Of a stretch of 12,558 nt of DNA, positions 4,956 to 12,494 are shown in pieces. A program made the translations under genes and the position numbers. How positions within the stretch are numbered: position 1 is the first letter of the stretch; each line of letters begins with the position of its first letter. The stretch covers positions 1-12,558 of the forward strand of contig JAEWTC010000008.1 of assembly GCA_023459675.1 (NCBI GenBank). Reading direction: 5' to 3'. A model generated the notes under the pieces. It was not told where the DNA came from. It searched no databases and was given only the letters and a program-made list of their open reading frames with translations. The DNA is from Bacillota bacterium. GTDB lineage: Bacteria; Bacillota; Clostridia; Christensenellales; Aristaeellaceae.

Positions 4956-6338
4956 CTATTTCCGGCCGCGCAGGATTTTATCCGCGATGTACAGCCCGTG
5001 GGCGGCGGCGTGGGAGAGCGAGCGGGTGAAACCGCCGCCGTCGCCGATGGCGTAAATGCCGTGGGTGCCCTTGAGCTCGAAATCGTCCGTCTGGGGGCGG
5101 GCGGAGTAATATTTGCACTCCACGCCGTACAACAGCGTGTCGTGGTTGGCCGTGCCGGGGGCGATCTGGTCGAGCGCGTGCAGGGTTTCGATGATGTTGT
5201 CCAGCTGGCGCTTGGGCATGCACAGGCTCAAATCCCCCGGAACGGCGGACAGCGTAGGCCGGGTGGTGGACTGGGAGAGGCGCTTCACGTCCGTGCGCCT
5301 GCCGTTTTCCAAATCTCCCAGCCGCTGCACCAGCACCCCGCCGCCGCTGATGAGGTTGGCGAGCGAGGCCACGTAGCGCGCGTACTCGATGGGCTTTTTG
5401 AAGGGCTGGGTGAAGTTGGTGGTGCTTAAAAGCGCGAAGTTGGAGTTTTCCGTTTTCTTGTCCGCGCCGCGGTAGCTGTGGCCGTTGACGGTCATCACGC
5501 CGTCGGTGTTTTCCAAAACGACGTTGCCGCGTTCGTTGAAGCAGAACATCCGGGTGGTATCGCCGTACTGCTTGGAGCGGTACCAGATTTTCGGCTCGTA
5601 AATCTTCTTGGAAAAGTGATCCCAGAGGATCGCCGGTAGCTCCACGCGCACGCCCACGTCCACCTGGTTGTTGGTCATTTCGATTTCGTTTTTCAGGCAC
5701 CACTCCGCAAACATGCGGCTTCCGGCGCGGCCCACGGCAAACAGGATGGAATCCGCGGTCACCGTGCCGCCGCCTTTCAGGGTCAGCACGTGGCGGTCCT
5801 TATCGACGTCGGTCACTTCCTGGTCGGGCACGATTTCGATGCGCGCCTCCAGCTCCCGCACGATGCGGACCATCGTTTCAAAGTTGCTGTCCGTGCCCAG
5901 GTGCTTTAATTCCGCCTGCTGCATGTGCAAATCGTGCTTCAGGCACTCGCGCTTCAGCTCGTCGTTGGGGGCGAAGCGCTCCTCGGTGGCGCCGTGGAGC
6001 ACTAGAATGGCGTCCGCCTGCTCAATATAATCGCGCACGGTGCGCTCCGGCAGAAACTCGGTCAGCCACCCGCCGTATTCGGTGGAGATCACGTATTTGC
6101 CGTCGCTGAACGCGCCTGCGCCCGCGACGCCTTCCATGATGGAGCAGCTTTTGCAGTGGACGCACCGGTCCAGCTTCTGCGAGATCATGGGGCACTTGCG
6201 GCTTTTGAGGTCGGACCCCTTTTCAAACATGACGATGGAAAGCCCCGGGCTGGCTGCGCTCAGCCTGTGCGCCGCCATCAGCCCGCTGATTCCCCCGCCG
6301 ATAATCGCGATATCGTACGCCGTACGCTTCGTTTTCAT
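4956..6338 (-). CDS. FAD-dependent dehydrogenase/oxidoreductase, COG2509-like
   Basis: This 460-residue flavoprotein opens with a Rossmann FAD motif (IIGGGISGLMAAHRL, residues 12-26, with acidic E39 at the end of strand 2). It closes with the second FAD contact HGIYAIGDGGGF. Residues 49-65 hold four cysteines (C49, C59, C62, C65; C-x9-C-x2-C-x2-C), followed by EGVAGAGAFSDGKY, the signature I associate with the COG2509 FAD-dependent dehydrogenase family, whose substrate is not established. The cysteines might bind an Fe-S cluster or zinc, or be redox active. No signal peptide, so cytoplasmic. The ATG at 6338 is preceded by the G-rich GGCGGGGGAG. It has its own extended -10 promoter, just after the PHP gene, and may also be read from upstream. 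Confidence 0.87.
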   Translation of the reverse strand: MKTKRTAYDIAIIGGGISGLMAAHRLSAASPGLSIVMFEKGSDLKSRKCPMISQKLDRCVHCKSCSIMEGVAGAGAFSDGKYVISTEYGGWLTEFLPERTVRDYIEQADAILVLHGATEERFAPNDELKRECLKHDLHMQQAELKHLGTDSNFETMVRIVRELEARIEIVPDQEVTDVDKDRHVLTLKGGGTVTADSILFAVGRAGSRMFAEWCLKNEIEMTNNQVDVGVRVELPAILWDHFSKKIYEPKIWYRSKQYGDTTRMFCFNERGNVVLENTDGVMTVNGHSYRGADKKTENSNFALLSTTNFTQPFKKPIEYARYVASLANLISGGGVLVQRLGDLENGRRTDVKRLSQSTTRPTLSAVPGDLSLCMPKRQLDNIIETLHALDQIAPGTANHDTLLYGVECKYYSARPQTDDFELKGTHGIYAIGDGGGFTRSLSHAAAHGLYIADKILRGRK

Positions 6339-6390
6339 AACTCCCCCGCCTTTTCTTCCTGACGGTCGTACCGTGCCTGTGGAACGATAC

Positions 6391-6399
6391 AGTATACCA
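6391..6399 (-). promoter_or_regulatory. Extended -10 promoter of the FAD gene
   Basis: Minus strand: TG-G-TATACT (6399-6391). No good -35 hexamer is seen at the right distance, which is usual for extended -10 promoters. It lies nine bases after the PHP gene and about 50 bases before the FAD start. Confidence 0.6.
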
Positions 6400-6407
6400 T
6401 AACAGGG

Positions 6408-7091
6408 TTATTCCTGAAAGAGCGGCGCGTAGGCCGCGCCCACCGGGGGGCGCGTAAGCAGGAACTGCACGATCCCCTTGGGCGTAAGGAAGCGCTCGGG
6501 AACCATCATGCCCTGGTCGCGCACGTCGGTCAGCTGGTGCACGTCCCCGCCCGCCGATTCCAGCAACCGATGCTCGCGGGCGAAGGCCAGCGCGAGGGGA
6601 TTGTTGTTGGTTTGCCGCACGTTGCCGTTCCATACCTCCACGCCGTCCAGAAATGCGGGGTCCTGTACCTTGCACCAGGAGCGGAACGGGTGCGCCTGAA
6701 ACAAAAGAAAGCCGTGCGCGCGGCAGTACGCGTGCAAATCGGGAAGCGCCGCATACCACAGGGTTTCCGGAAACGCCGCAAAATCCGCTTCCTCCATGCC
6801 GTAGATCAGAAAATCGTTCTCGGCGTCCGCAAAGCGGAACTCCATCCCCGGCAGCACCGTTACGCCCAGCGCTTCCCCGGCGCGGCGGGCCTCCCGGTAG
6901 CCTTTCAAATATTGGCTGCGCGGTTTTTCGCTGTCGAACATGCCCGCAATGTAGTGGTCGGTTACGATGATGCCGCCGAAGCCCCTGTCCGCGCATACGC
7001 GCACGAGCTCCGCCCCCGGCACCATGCCGCACGGGCTGGTTTCCGCCGTGTGCAGGTGAAATTCCGTTTTGATCAGCCGTTCGCCGTTCAT
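6408..7091 (-). CDS. PHP-domain metal-dependent phosphoesterase
   Basis: The 227-residue protein has the metal-binding set of the PHP superfamily in order: H12-x-H14 (EFHLHTAE), D45-H46 (IIVTDHYIAG), E84 (LPGMEFRF), H134 (FQAHPFRS) and D183-x-H185 (GGDVHQLTDV). The family binds two or three divalent metals in a distorted barrel and hydrolyses phosphate esters, as in histidinol phosphatase, nucleotide phosphatases and polymerase proofreading domains. The stand-alone form with GVEVWNG is typical of small cytoplasmic PHP hydrolases of unassigned substrate. The start at 7091 leaves GAGGAG 13 bases away, rather long; a start at 7150 would add an Arg/Gly-rich stretch and is less likely. It lies between lysE and the FAD gene on one strand, with a weak promoter upstream. 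Confidence 0.88.
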   Translation of the reverse strand: MNGERLIKTEFHLHTAETSPCGMVPGAELVRVCADRGFGGIIVTDHYIAGMFDSEKPRSQYLKGYREARRAGEALGVTVLPGMEFRFADAENDFLIYGMEEADFAAFPETLWYAALPDLHAYCRAHGFLLFQAHPFRSWCKVQDPAFLDGVEVWNGNVRQTNNNPLALAFAREHRLLESAGGDVHQLTDVRDQGMMVPERFLTPKGIVQFLLTRPPVGAAYAPLFQE

Positions 7092-7146
7092 CGTTTCTTT
7101 ACCGCTCCTCAACCGTTGTGCCGCGCCGCCCGGCGCGCGCTTCTCC

Positions 7147-7174
7147 ATCATAACACCAAAACGCCGGGCCGCAA
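7147..7174 (-). promoter_or_regulatory. Possible promoter of the PHP gene
   Basis: Minus strand: TTGCGG (7174-7169), 16-base spacer, TATGAT (7152-7147), about 50 bases before the PHP start. The -35 box matches consensus at three of six positions, so this is tentative. The rest of 7092-7267 shows no gene and no terminator. Confidence 0.4.
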
Positions 7175-7267
7175 CCCCCCAAACGCGCGGGGCGGTGCGA
7201 ACCGGTGTTGAATACCCAAGGGGCGAAGCCCGTCTGGCCTGCGGCTTGCGGTTGAGAGTTACTTTGC

Positions 7268-7909
7268 CTAAACCGCCCAGGCCAGCAGGGTAACGGCGTC
7301 GATCAGGAATTTCGCGCCGAAGAAAATCAACAGCGCGCCCAGCACGATGATGATGACCCGGTAGGGCTTTTCCCCGATGAATTTGCGGGTTTTGCCCACC
7401 ACCGTGGAGATGAGCCCGTACCAGGCGAAATCGGCGGCGATGTGGCCTAAGAAGTAAACGGCGACGCCCAGCACGGCAAAATCCCGGTAGGCCTGGGTGA
7501 GAAAGCCAAGGCCGATCACCGCCCACCACAGCAGGAAATACGGGTTGGCCAGGCTCAGCAGCGCGCCGGAAAGCACCAGCTTTTCGGAGTTGCGGCCGTT
7601 CGCTTCCATGGAAACGCTTACACGCCCGCGCGCGGCTTTGACGATCATATCCGCGCCGATCCAGCACAGCATCAGCCCGCCGACCATGCCGATGAGGATC
7701 TGCGCGGCGTTTGATTTCAGCACGATATCCAGCCCCAGAAAAATGCCCGCGATCAGCAAAAGCTCAAGCGCCGCATGGCCTACGATCACCAGGAAGCCCA
7801 CCTTGGGGCCTTCCTTGAGCGACTGGCGGATGACGTAGGTCAGCAGCGAGCCGGGCATCATCGCGCCCGAAAAGCCTACGGCCAGCGCGGACAGAAACAA
7901 TAGGGGCAT
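7268..7909 (-). CDS. LysE-family transporter (amino acid exporter-like)
   Basis: The 213-residue membrane protein has about six hydrophobic segments, the standard size and topology of the LysE/RhtB family. The N-terminal helix carries the family loop (VGFSGAMMPGSLLTYVIRQS, residues 11-30), and SLANPYFLLWWAVIGLGF in the middle matches the conserved N-P-x-x-x-x-W segment. Family members export basic or neutral amino acids or their analogues, driven by the proton gradient; the substrate here is not readable. The start is set by AAGGAGG six bases before ATG 7909. An upstream-extended frame is without support. It is divergent from the GH28 gene; an extended -10 promoter lies about 75 bases upstream. 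Confidence 0.92.
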   Translation of the reverse strand: MPLLFLSALAVGFSGAMMPGSLLTYVIRQSLKEGPKVGFLVIVGHAALELLLIAGIFLGLDIVLKSNAAQILIGMVGGLMLCWIGADMIVKAARGRVSVSMEANGRNSEKLVLSGALLSLANPYFLLWWAVIGLGFLTQAYRDFAVLGVAVYFLGHIAADFAWYGLISTVVGKTRKFIGEKPYRVIIIVLGALLIFFGAKFLIDAVTLLAWAV

Positions 7910-7982
7910 GGCGGGCCTCCTTGAAGGAAAATTGCGCGTCCGGCGCGCTTGCGCGGGAAACGCGGCGCGGGGGTTGGCTGCT

Positions 7983-7991
7983 ATTGTACCA
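7983..7991 (-). promoter_or_regulatory. Extended -10 promoter of the LysE-family gene
   Basis: Minus strand: TG-G-TACAAT (7991-7983), with no good -35 box at 17 bases. It would give a ~65-base GC-rich leader before the LysE start. The 227-base gap also holds the divergent GH28 promoter. Confidence 0.6.
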
Positions 7992-8065
7992 CAGGACGCG
8001 CGGAAAAGATACGGCAAACCCGGCGGGAGGCGGAGGGGAGGCCGCTGAAAAAACGGCCTGCACGT

Positions 8066-8093
8066 TTGCTTTCGCGGGCGCATCGTGTATAAT
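8066..8093 (+). promoter_or_regulatory. Promoter of the GH28-GH105 operon
   Basis: TTGCTT (8066-8071), 16-base spacer, TATAAT (8088-8093), about 42 bases before the GH28 start. The -10 is perfect and the -35 weak, which leaves room for an activator. No clear operator palindrome is seen near it; a small hairpin AGGCCG...CGGCCT lies upstream at 8039-8059. Confidence 0.7.
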
Positions 8094-8135
8094 AAGGTAT
8101 CTGAATAGGAACGCGGGCGCAGGGGGGCGGATGAG

Positions 8136-9404
8136 ATGAACCTCATGGAATTTTTGCCCCTGACGACGGACGGGCTTTGGACGGACGCATTTCGCGCGGC
8201 TGTGGAAGCGCTTTCCTCGCAGGGCGGCGGCACGCTGTTTGTGCCCGCCGGGCGGTACAGTACCGGGCCGGTATTGCTTCAATCCAACATCACGCTGCAT
8301 TTGGACGCGGGCGCGGAGCTTTTGTTCACCGACGACGAAACGCTGTTTCCGCTGGTGGATACGGAGTTCGAGGGCATCCCCGGCAGGGCGTACATGCCCT
8401 GCGTTTACGCGCGCAACGCGCACAGCGTGCGCATCGAGGGCGCGGGAACAATAAACGGCGGCGGCGCCAAGTGGTGGCGGCTGCACCGGGAGGGCGCGCT
8501 CGCCTATCCCAGGCCCTATCTGGTGTGCTTTCAAAACTGTATGGACGTTTCCATGGACGGCGTTACGCTGGTCAACTCCCCGTGCTGGACGGTGCACCCG
8601 CTGTACTGCGAGCGCGTGAACCTAACCCGCCTCACTATCCAAAACCCCGCCGATTCCCCCAATACCGACGGCGTCAACCCCGACGGCTGCCGCAACGTGC
8701 GCATCGCCGATTGCGTGATCGACGTGGGGGACGATTGCATCGCCATCAAGGCCGGCACGGAGGACACGCCGATGAAGCGCCCCTGCGAGAATATCATCAT
8801 CTCCGGCTGCCACATGCTGCACGGCCACGGTGGCGTGGTGATCGGCAGCGAGATGAGCGGCGGCGTGAAAAACGTGCTGGTGACGAACTGCGTGTTTCAG
8901 GGCACGGACCGCGGCATCCGCCTGAAAACGCGGCGCGGGCGCGGCGGCAGCGTGGAGAACCTATCGTTTTCACATATTCTGATGGAGGACGTGCTGTGCC
9001 CCTTCGTGTTCAACATGTATTATTTCTGCGGCAAGGGCGGCAAGCTGCCGCACGTTGCGGATAAAAACCCCCGCCCCGTTACGGGGGGCACGCCCGCGCT
9101 GACGGACGTGCGCATCGAAAGCGTTACCGTGCGGGGCGCAACGGCCTGCGCGGGCTTCGTATACGGCCTGCCGGAAAGCCCCGTCCGGCGCGTGAGCATC
9201 CATAACTGCACGGTGGTGATGCGCCCCGGCGCGCCCGCCCTGCCCGCGATGATGGACGGGATCGAGCCCATGGAGGCCGCGGGGCTGTTCCTGCGCTTCT
9301 GCGAGGACATGGACGTGAGCGGGCTGACCGTGGTGGGCTGCGCAGGCGAGAGGATCGACGCGGATGACACCGTGCGGTTTTTGAAAACGGAGGAACGGCA
9401 ATGA
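8136..9404 (+). CDS. Glycoside hydrolase family 28 (polygalacturonase-type), cytoplasmic
   Basis: The 422-residue protein carries all four GH28 signatures in order: N176-T-D178 (SPNTDGVNPDG), G-D199-D200 (VGDDCIAIK), G230-H231-G232 (HGHGGVVIGSE) and R262-L-K264 (GIRLKT). The three Asp residues and the His form the inverting active site of this right-handed beta-helix family. It hydrolyses alpha-galacturonosyl links in polygalacturonate, rhamnogalacturonan or their oligomers. There is no signal peptide, which points to an intracellular exo-acting enzyme on imported oligosaccharides (inference). ATG 8136 follows AGGGGGG by eight bases. The stop overlaps the GH105 start (ATGA), so the two are coupled and should act in sequence. 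Substrate preference cannot be fixed from motifs. Confidence 0.95.
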   Translation: MNLMEFLPLTTDGLWTDAFRAAVEALSSQGGGTLFVPAGRYSTGPVLLQSNITLHLDAGAELLFTDDETLFPLVDTEFEGIPGRAYMPCVYARNAHSVRIEGAGTINGGGAKWWRLHREGALAYPRPYLVCFQNCMDVSMDGVTLVNSPCWTVHPLYCERVNLTRLTIQNPADSPNTDGVNPDGCRNVRIADCVIDVGDDCIAIKAGTEDTPMKRPCENIIISGCHMLHGHGGVVIGSEMSGGVKNVLVTNCVFQGTDRGIRLKTRRGRGGSVENLSFSHILMEDVLCPFVFNMYYFCGKGGKLPHVADKNPRPVTGGTPALTDVRIESVTVRGATACAGFVYGLPESPVRRVSIHNCTVVMRPGAPALPAMMDGIEPMEAAGLFLRFCEDMDVSGLTVVGCAGERIDADDTVRFLKTEERQ

Positions 9405-10507
9405 AGGAAACCTTTGGCGGTTGGCACAAGCGGATTGCGGACGGGCTGATGAACATTTACCCCATTCTGGACGCCCACTGGTCTTACGATTACGGCGTGG
9501 TGTGGAAGGGCATGGAAGCGCTGTACGCGGCGACGGGAAACGAAGCATATTTCAATTACATCAAGCACGGCGTGGACAGCTTTTTGAATGCCGACGGCAG
9601 CGGTATCCGCGGGTATGACCGCGCGGAATACAACCTGGACTATTTGAACAACGGCAAAACCCTGCTCTATCTGTGGCGCCAGACCGGCGAGGCCAAATAC
9701 CGCGCCGCGGCGGAGCTGCTGCTCGAGCAGGTGCACTCCCAGCCCCGCACGCCCGAAGGCGGGTTCTGGCACAAGAAGATCTACGAAAACCAGATGTGGC
9801 TGGACGGGCTGTATATGTGCGCGCCGTTTTACGCGCAGGCCGCGCGGGACTTCGGCCATCCGGAATGGACGGACGACGTGGTGCGCCAGTTCACCCTGAT
9901 CCGCGAAAAAACCATGCACCGGCCGACCGGGCTTTCCCTCCACGCGTGGGACAGCGCCCGGGTGCAGCCCTGGGCGGACCCGGAAACCGGCTGTTCTCCG
10001 CACGTGTGGGGCCGCGCGGTGGGCTGGTACGCGTGCGCGTTGGCAGACACGCTGGAGGTGCTGCCGGAGGGCTCCGAAGCGCGCTATAAGCTGACGGCGC
10101 TACTATGCGACCTGCTTGCCGCCGTGTGGCGCGCCCGCGACCCGCAAACAAAGGTGTGGCACCAGGTGCTTGATCAGCCCGGCCGCCCCGGCAACTACGC
10201 CGAAAGCTCTTGCACGGCGCAGTTTATTTACGCTACGGCCAAGGCCGCGCGGCTGCGTTTCTGCGCCGCCGCAACGCCTGTGGAACTCCGGGAGGCGTAC
10301 AAGGGCGCGGTGGACCAGTTTATCGAGGTATACAAAGGTAACGCCATCGTGTGTAAATGCTGCCAGGTGGCGGGGCTTGGCAATACCCAGCGGCGCGACG
10401 GCAGCTTCGCCTATTATATGTCCGAGCCGATTGTCAGTAACGACTGCAAAGGCTCCGGCGCCATGCTGCAGGCCGCCGTGGAAATGGAAGGATACGGGCT
10501 GTACTGA
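9401..10507 (+). CDS. Glycoside hydrolase family 105, unsaturated rhamnogalacturonyl hydrolase-like
   Basis: The 368-residue protein fits the (alpha/alpha)6-barrel GH88/GH105 family by length and by WSYDYGVVWKGMEALY near the start, QMWLDGLYM with the likely catalytic Asp135, SPHVWGRAVGWYACALADTL and the C-terminal GSGAMLQAAVEME. Family members such as Bacillus YteR remove the unsaturated uronic acid left at the non-reducing end by pectate or rhamnogalacturonan lyases, through hydration of the double bond. No signal peptide, so cytoplasmic. GGAGG lies seven bases before the ATG, which overlaps the GH28 stop. The pair would finish oligogalacturonide breakdown after uptake. It ends four bases before the convergent GNAT gene with no terminator between. 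Confidence 0.95.
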   Translation: MKETFGGWHKRIADGLMNIYPILDAHWSYDYGVVWKGMEALYAATGNEAYFNYIKHGVDSFLNADGSGIRGYDRAEYNLDYLNNGKTLLYLWRQTGEAKYRAAAELLLEQVHSQPRTPEGGFWHKKIYENQMWLDGLYMCAPFYAQAARDFGHPEWTDDVVRQFTLIREKTMHRPTGLSLHAWDSARVQPWADPETGCSPHVWGRAVGWYACALADTLEVLPEGSEARYKLTALLCDLLAAVWRARDPQTKVWHQVLDQPGRPGNYAESSCTAQFIYATAKAARLRFCAAATPVELREAYKGAVDQFIEVYKGNAIVCKCCQVAGLGNTQRRDGSFAYYMSEPIVSNDCKGSGAMLQAAVEMEGYGLY

Positions 10508-10511
10508 GCGG

Positions 10512-10976
10512 CTAGAGCGGCATCAGCAGCAGCAGGCACGGGTTTTGCGGTCCCCACAGATCGGGGAACACCTCAACGGGAAGGAAACCCATCTCCAAAT
10601 AAAACGCGCGGGTGCGGTCGTAAGGCTCGCTGCCCGCCGATGCGTCCAGCGTTTTCACAGTCAGAAACCCTAAGCCCTGCGCGCGGCTTGCCTGTACGCA
10701 CTGCGCGATCAGCCGCCGGCCGATCCCCTGCCGGTGGTACGAAGGCAGCACGCCCATCACGTACATCTCGGCCGTATAGGCGTTGTGCACCTTCAGCGCG
10801 GCGAAGCCCACGGGCGCGTCCCCGTCCATGGCGGCCCAAAAGCTCATGGGCTGCACGTCCCTTGTGTAGTCCAAAAGGGATTCCTCGATCCCGAACCAAT
10901 CGGGGAGGGAGCGGAGGACCAGATTGCAGATTTCGGTTTTCCGCGCGGGGGTTTCCACGGGCGATAGTAGAATCAT
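10512..10976 (-). CDS. GNAT-family N-acetyltransferase
   Basis: The 154-residue protein has the GNAT fold pattern: strand MSFWAAMDGDAPVGFAALK, strand AEMYVMGVLP, then the acetyl-CoA pyrophosphate loop R82-Q-G-I-G-R87 (motif A) and the C-terminal motif B helix RTRAFYLEMGFLPVEVFPD. It should transfer an acetyl group from acetyl-CoA to an amine on a small molecule, peptide or protein; the acceptor is unknown. ATG 10976 has AAGGAG seven bases upstream. It is convergent with the GH105 gene and divergent from the radical SAM gene. Promoter boxes for both divergent genes overlap at 11043-11091. Confidence 0.93.
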   Translation of the reverse strand: MILLSPVETPARKTEICNLVLRSLPDWFGIEESLLDYTRDVQPMSFWAAMDGDAPVGFAALKVHNAYTAEMYVMGVLPSYHRQGIGRRLIAQCVQASRAQGLGFLTVKTLDASAGSEPYDRTRAFYLEMGFLPVEVFPDLWGPQNPCLLLLMPL

Positions 10977-11042
10977 CGGGCGGCTCCTTGCGGCGGGCGG
11001 CGTTGTTCCCCCCGCGGCCGGGGGTTAGAACGGCAGCGCTGG

Positions 11043-11070
11043 TTGATGTTTTGCTGCGATTGATTATAAT
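11043..11070 (+). promoter_or_regulatory. Promoter of the radical SAM gene
   Basis: TTGATG (11043-11048), 16-base spacer, TATAAT (11065-11070). Transcription would start near 11077, which excludes the ATG at 11073 and supports the start codon at 11184. The ~105-base leader contains a hairpin at 11147-11167 (GTACGCGC/GCGC-C-GTAC) just before the ribosome binding site. Confidence 0.8.
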
Positions 11071-11091
11071 GGGTGGACGGGCGGTTTGCAA
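11063..11091 (-). promoter_or_regulatory. Divergent promoter of the GNAT gene, sharing the -10 box
   Basis: Minus strand: TTGCAA (11091-11086), 17-base spacer, TATAAT (11068-11063). The palindromic ATTATAAT at 11063-11070 provides the -10 of both this and the plus-strand promoter, so polymerase can occupy only one at a time. The ~80-base leader includes a CCCCC/GGGGG hairpin at 11009-11024. Confidence 0.6.
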
Positions 11092-11183
11092 ACAGCGGCG
11101 GCGGCGCGCCGCGGAACACGCGCATGACGCGCAAGGGCGGGCCCGTGTACGCGCTTTCGCGCCGTACGGACAGGAGAAAGAGC

Positions 11184-12308
11184 ATGCACATATCCAAGCG
11201 GGACGCGCTGACCTGGTTTTCGTTTTTCGCGGAGCTGCCGGAGGACGAGGAGCTGCTTACCCGGCAGCAGGAGATCGTGTTCGCGGTGTTTTACCAGCTG
11301 GAGGCGGCGGTCAACGAGCGCCGCGCGCGGCTGACGGCGGAGATTCCGGGGCTGAAGACGCTTATCAACCGTACGCTGTACGTGGGCGGGGACGAGAGGT
11401 TTCCGCAGGGCTGCCGCTCCTGCCTGCTGGGCACGGGGCTGAGCGCCGTGCGCAAAACCAACCGATGCAACCTGCACTGCAAATTCTGCTACGATTACGG
11501 CGTGCTCGACCAGATTCCCCCCATCGGCGAAGGCATGTGGGAGATCGGCGGCACGCGGTTTTACGAGAAGGACCTGGAGCTTCTCCTTTCCATCCAGCCA
11601 AAGCCCACCGGCATTTCCTACGTGTATCTGGAACCGTTCATGGAAATTGAAAAATATTACGGCGTGATCCGTAAATTCCGCGCCGCGGGCGTGCACCAGC
11701 ACCTCTACACCAACGGCACGCTGGCCACGGAGGAAACGCTCCGCGCGCTGGGCGAAGCGGGGCTTGACGAGCTGCGGTTCAACCTCGGCGCGTCGGGCTG
11801 CGCGGACGGCGTGATTGCCGCGATGCAAACCGCGAAGCGATACATCGGCCAGGTGGGCGTGGAAACGCCGATGACGCCGGAGTTTTTCGCGGCGTTTATG
11901 CGCAGGAAGCGGGAAATTCTGGCGACGGGGATCGATTTCATCAACTGCGCGGAGCTGCACCTAAACCGCAACAACATCGGCAACTACGAAGGGGAAACAC
12001 TGTACGTTTCCCGCCACGGGTATATTTCGCCGGTGTGGAGCCGGGAGCTTACGCTGCGCCTGATGAAAACCGCCGCGCAGGAAGCCTGGCCGGTGGTGGT
12101 GCACGATTGCTCCAACGATACGAAATTTGCCCGCGATTTGAACCTCCGCGCCAAGGAGGGCGGGTGGTTCGGCGCCAGCGCGTACGCGACGGAGTTTGCC
12201 CGCACGCCGTTTTCCGCGTTCCTGCCGGCGCTGCGCGACGACTCCTTACCCTTCGTACGTGAAGAGGAGCTGCCCCCGGGCTACCGGCCCGGCGACCTGT
12301 GCTTTTAG
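11184..12308 (+). CDS. Radical SAM protein of unassigned function
   Basis: The 374-residue protein has the CX3CX2C cluster motif C95-NLH-C99-KF-C102, which binds the [4Fe-4S] cluster that cleaves S-adenosylmethionine. Downstream, YLEP (residues 148-151) stands at the place of the GGEP-like strand, and LYTNGTLATEETLRALGEAG with ELRFNL are typical of the barrel. An extra pair C77-RS-C80 lies 15 residues before the cluster motif (QGCRSCLLGTGLSAVRKTNRC). C206, C255 and C309 are scattered later. The N-terminal ~60 residues are helical without a known domain. AGGAG lies seven bases before ATG 11184. The layout recalls PFL-activase-like or COG2108-like radical SAM proteins, but I cannot name the substrate. 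No peptide precursor or target glycyl-radical enzyme lies beside it. Confidence 0.88.
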   Translation: MHISKRDALTWFSFFAELPEDEELLTRQQEIVFAVFYQLEAAVNERRARLTAEIPGLKTLINRTLYVGGDERFPQGCRSCLLGTGLSAVRKTNRCNLHCKFCYDYGVLDQIPPIGEGMWEIGGTRFYEKDLELLLSIQPKPTGISYVYLEPFMEIEKYYGVIRKFRAAGVHQHLYTNGTLATEETLRALGEAGLDELRFNLGASGCADGVIAAMQTAKRYIGQVGVETPMTPEFFAAFMRRKREILATGIDFINCAELHLNRNNIGNYEGETLYVSRHGYISPVWSRELTLRLMKTAAQEAWPVVVHDCSNDTKFARDLNLRAKEGGWFGASAYATEFARTPFSAFLPALRDDSLPFVREEELPPGYRPGDLCF

Positions 12309-12420
12309 GCGGGGCGGCGCGCCGGGCGGCCTGCGGGTTGCGTTGGCGGCCCTCATGCCGGTACCCTTAGCCTGCAAAGCCGTTCTGCGCGGCTGCTTGG
12401 AGGCCGTGGACAGCGGTAAC

Positions 12421-12467
12421 AAAAACCCCGCCCGTCGCTCTTATCAAGAGCGGCGGGCGGGGGTTTT
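12421..12467. terminator. Bidirectional Rho-independent terminator
   Basis: A roughly 20-base-pair stem (12422-12442 with 12446-12467) has a three-base loop ATC, one G-T pair and one bulge. It is flanked by A-run and T-run ends, so it works both ways. It ends the radical SAM transcript 112 bases after its stop and also serves the convergent gene at the window edge. 12309-12420 shows no gene. Confidence 0.93.
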
Positions 12468-12494
12468 GATTCAAGCGGGAAAGCGTTTGGCGCG

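Noticed and set aside
4910..5029. Plus-strand 39-codon frame with an ideal AGGAGG eight bases before ATG 4910
   Set aside because: Most of it runs antisense through the end of the FAD gene, the product is a Gly/Arg-rich string without any domain, and there is no promoter. The ribosome site is probably chance in purine-rich DNA, though its quality is notable.
11073..11183. Upstream ATG at 11073 as start of the radical SAM protein
   Set aside because: It lies only three bases after the -10 box, before the expected transcript start, and has no ribosome site; ATG 11184 has AGGAG at proper spacing.
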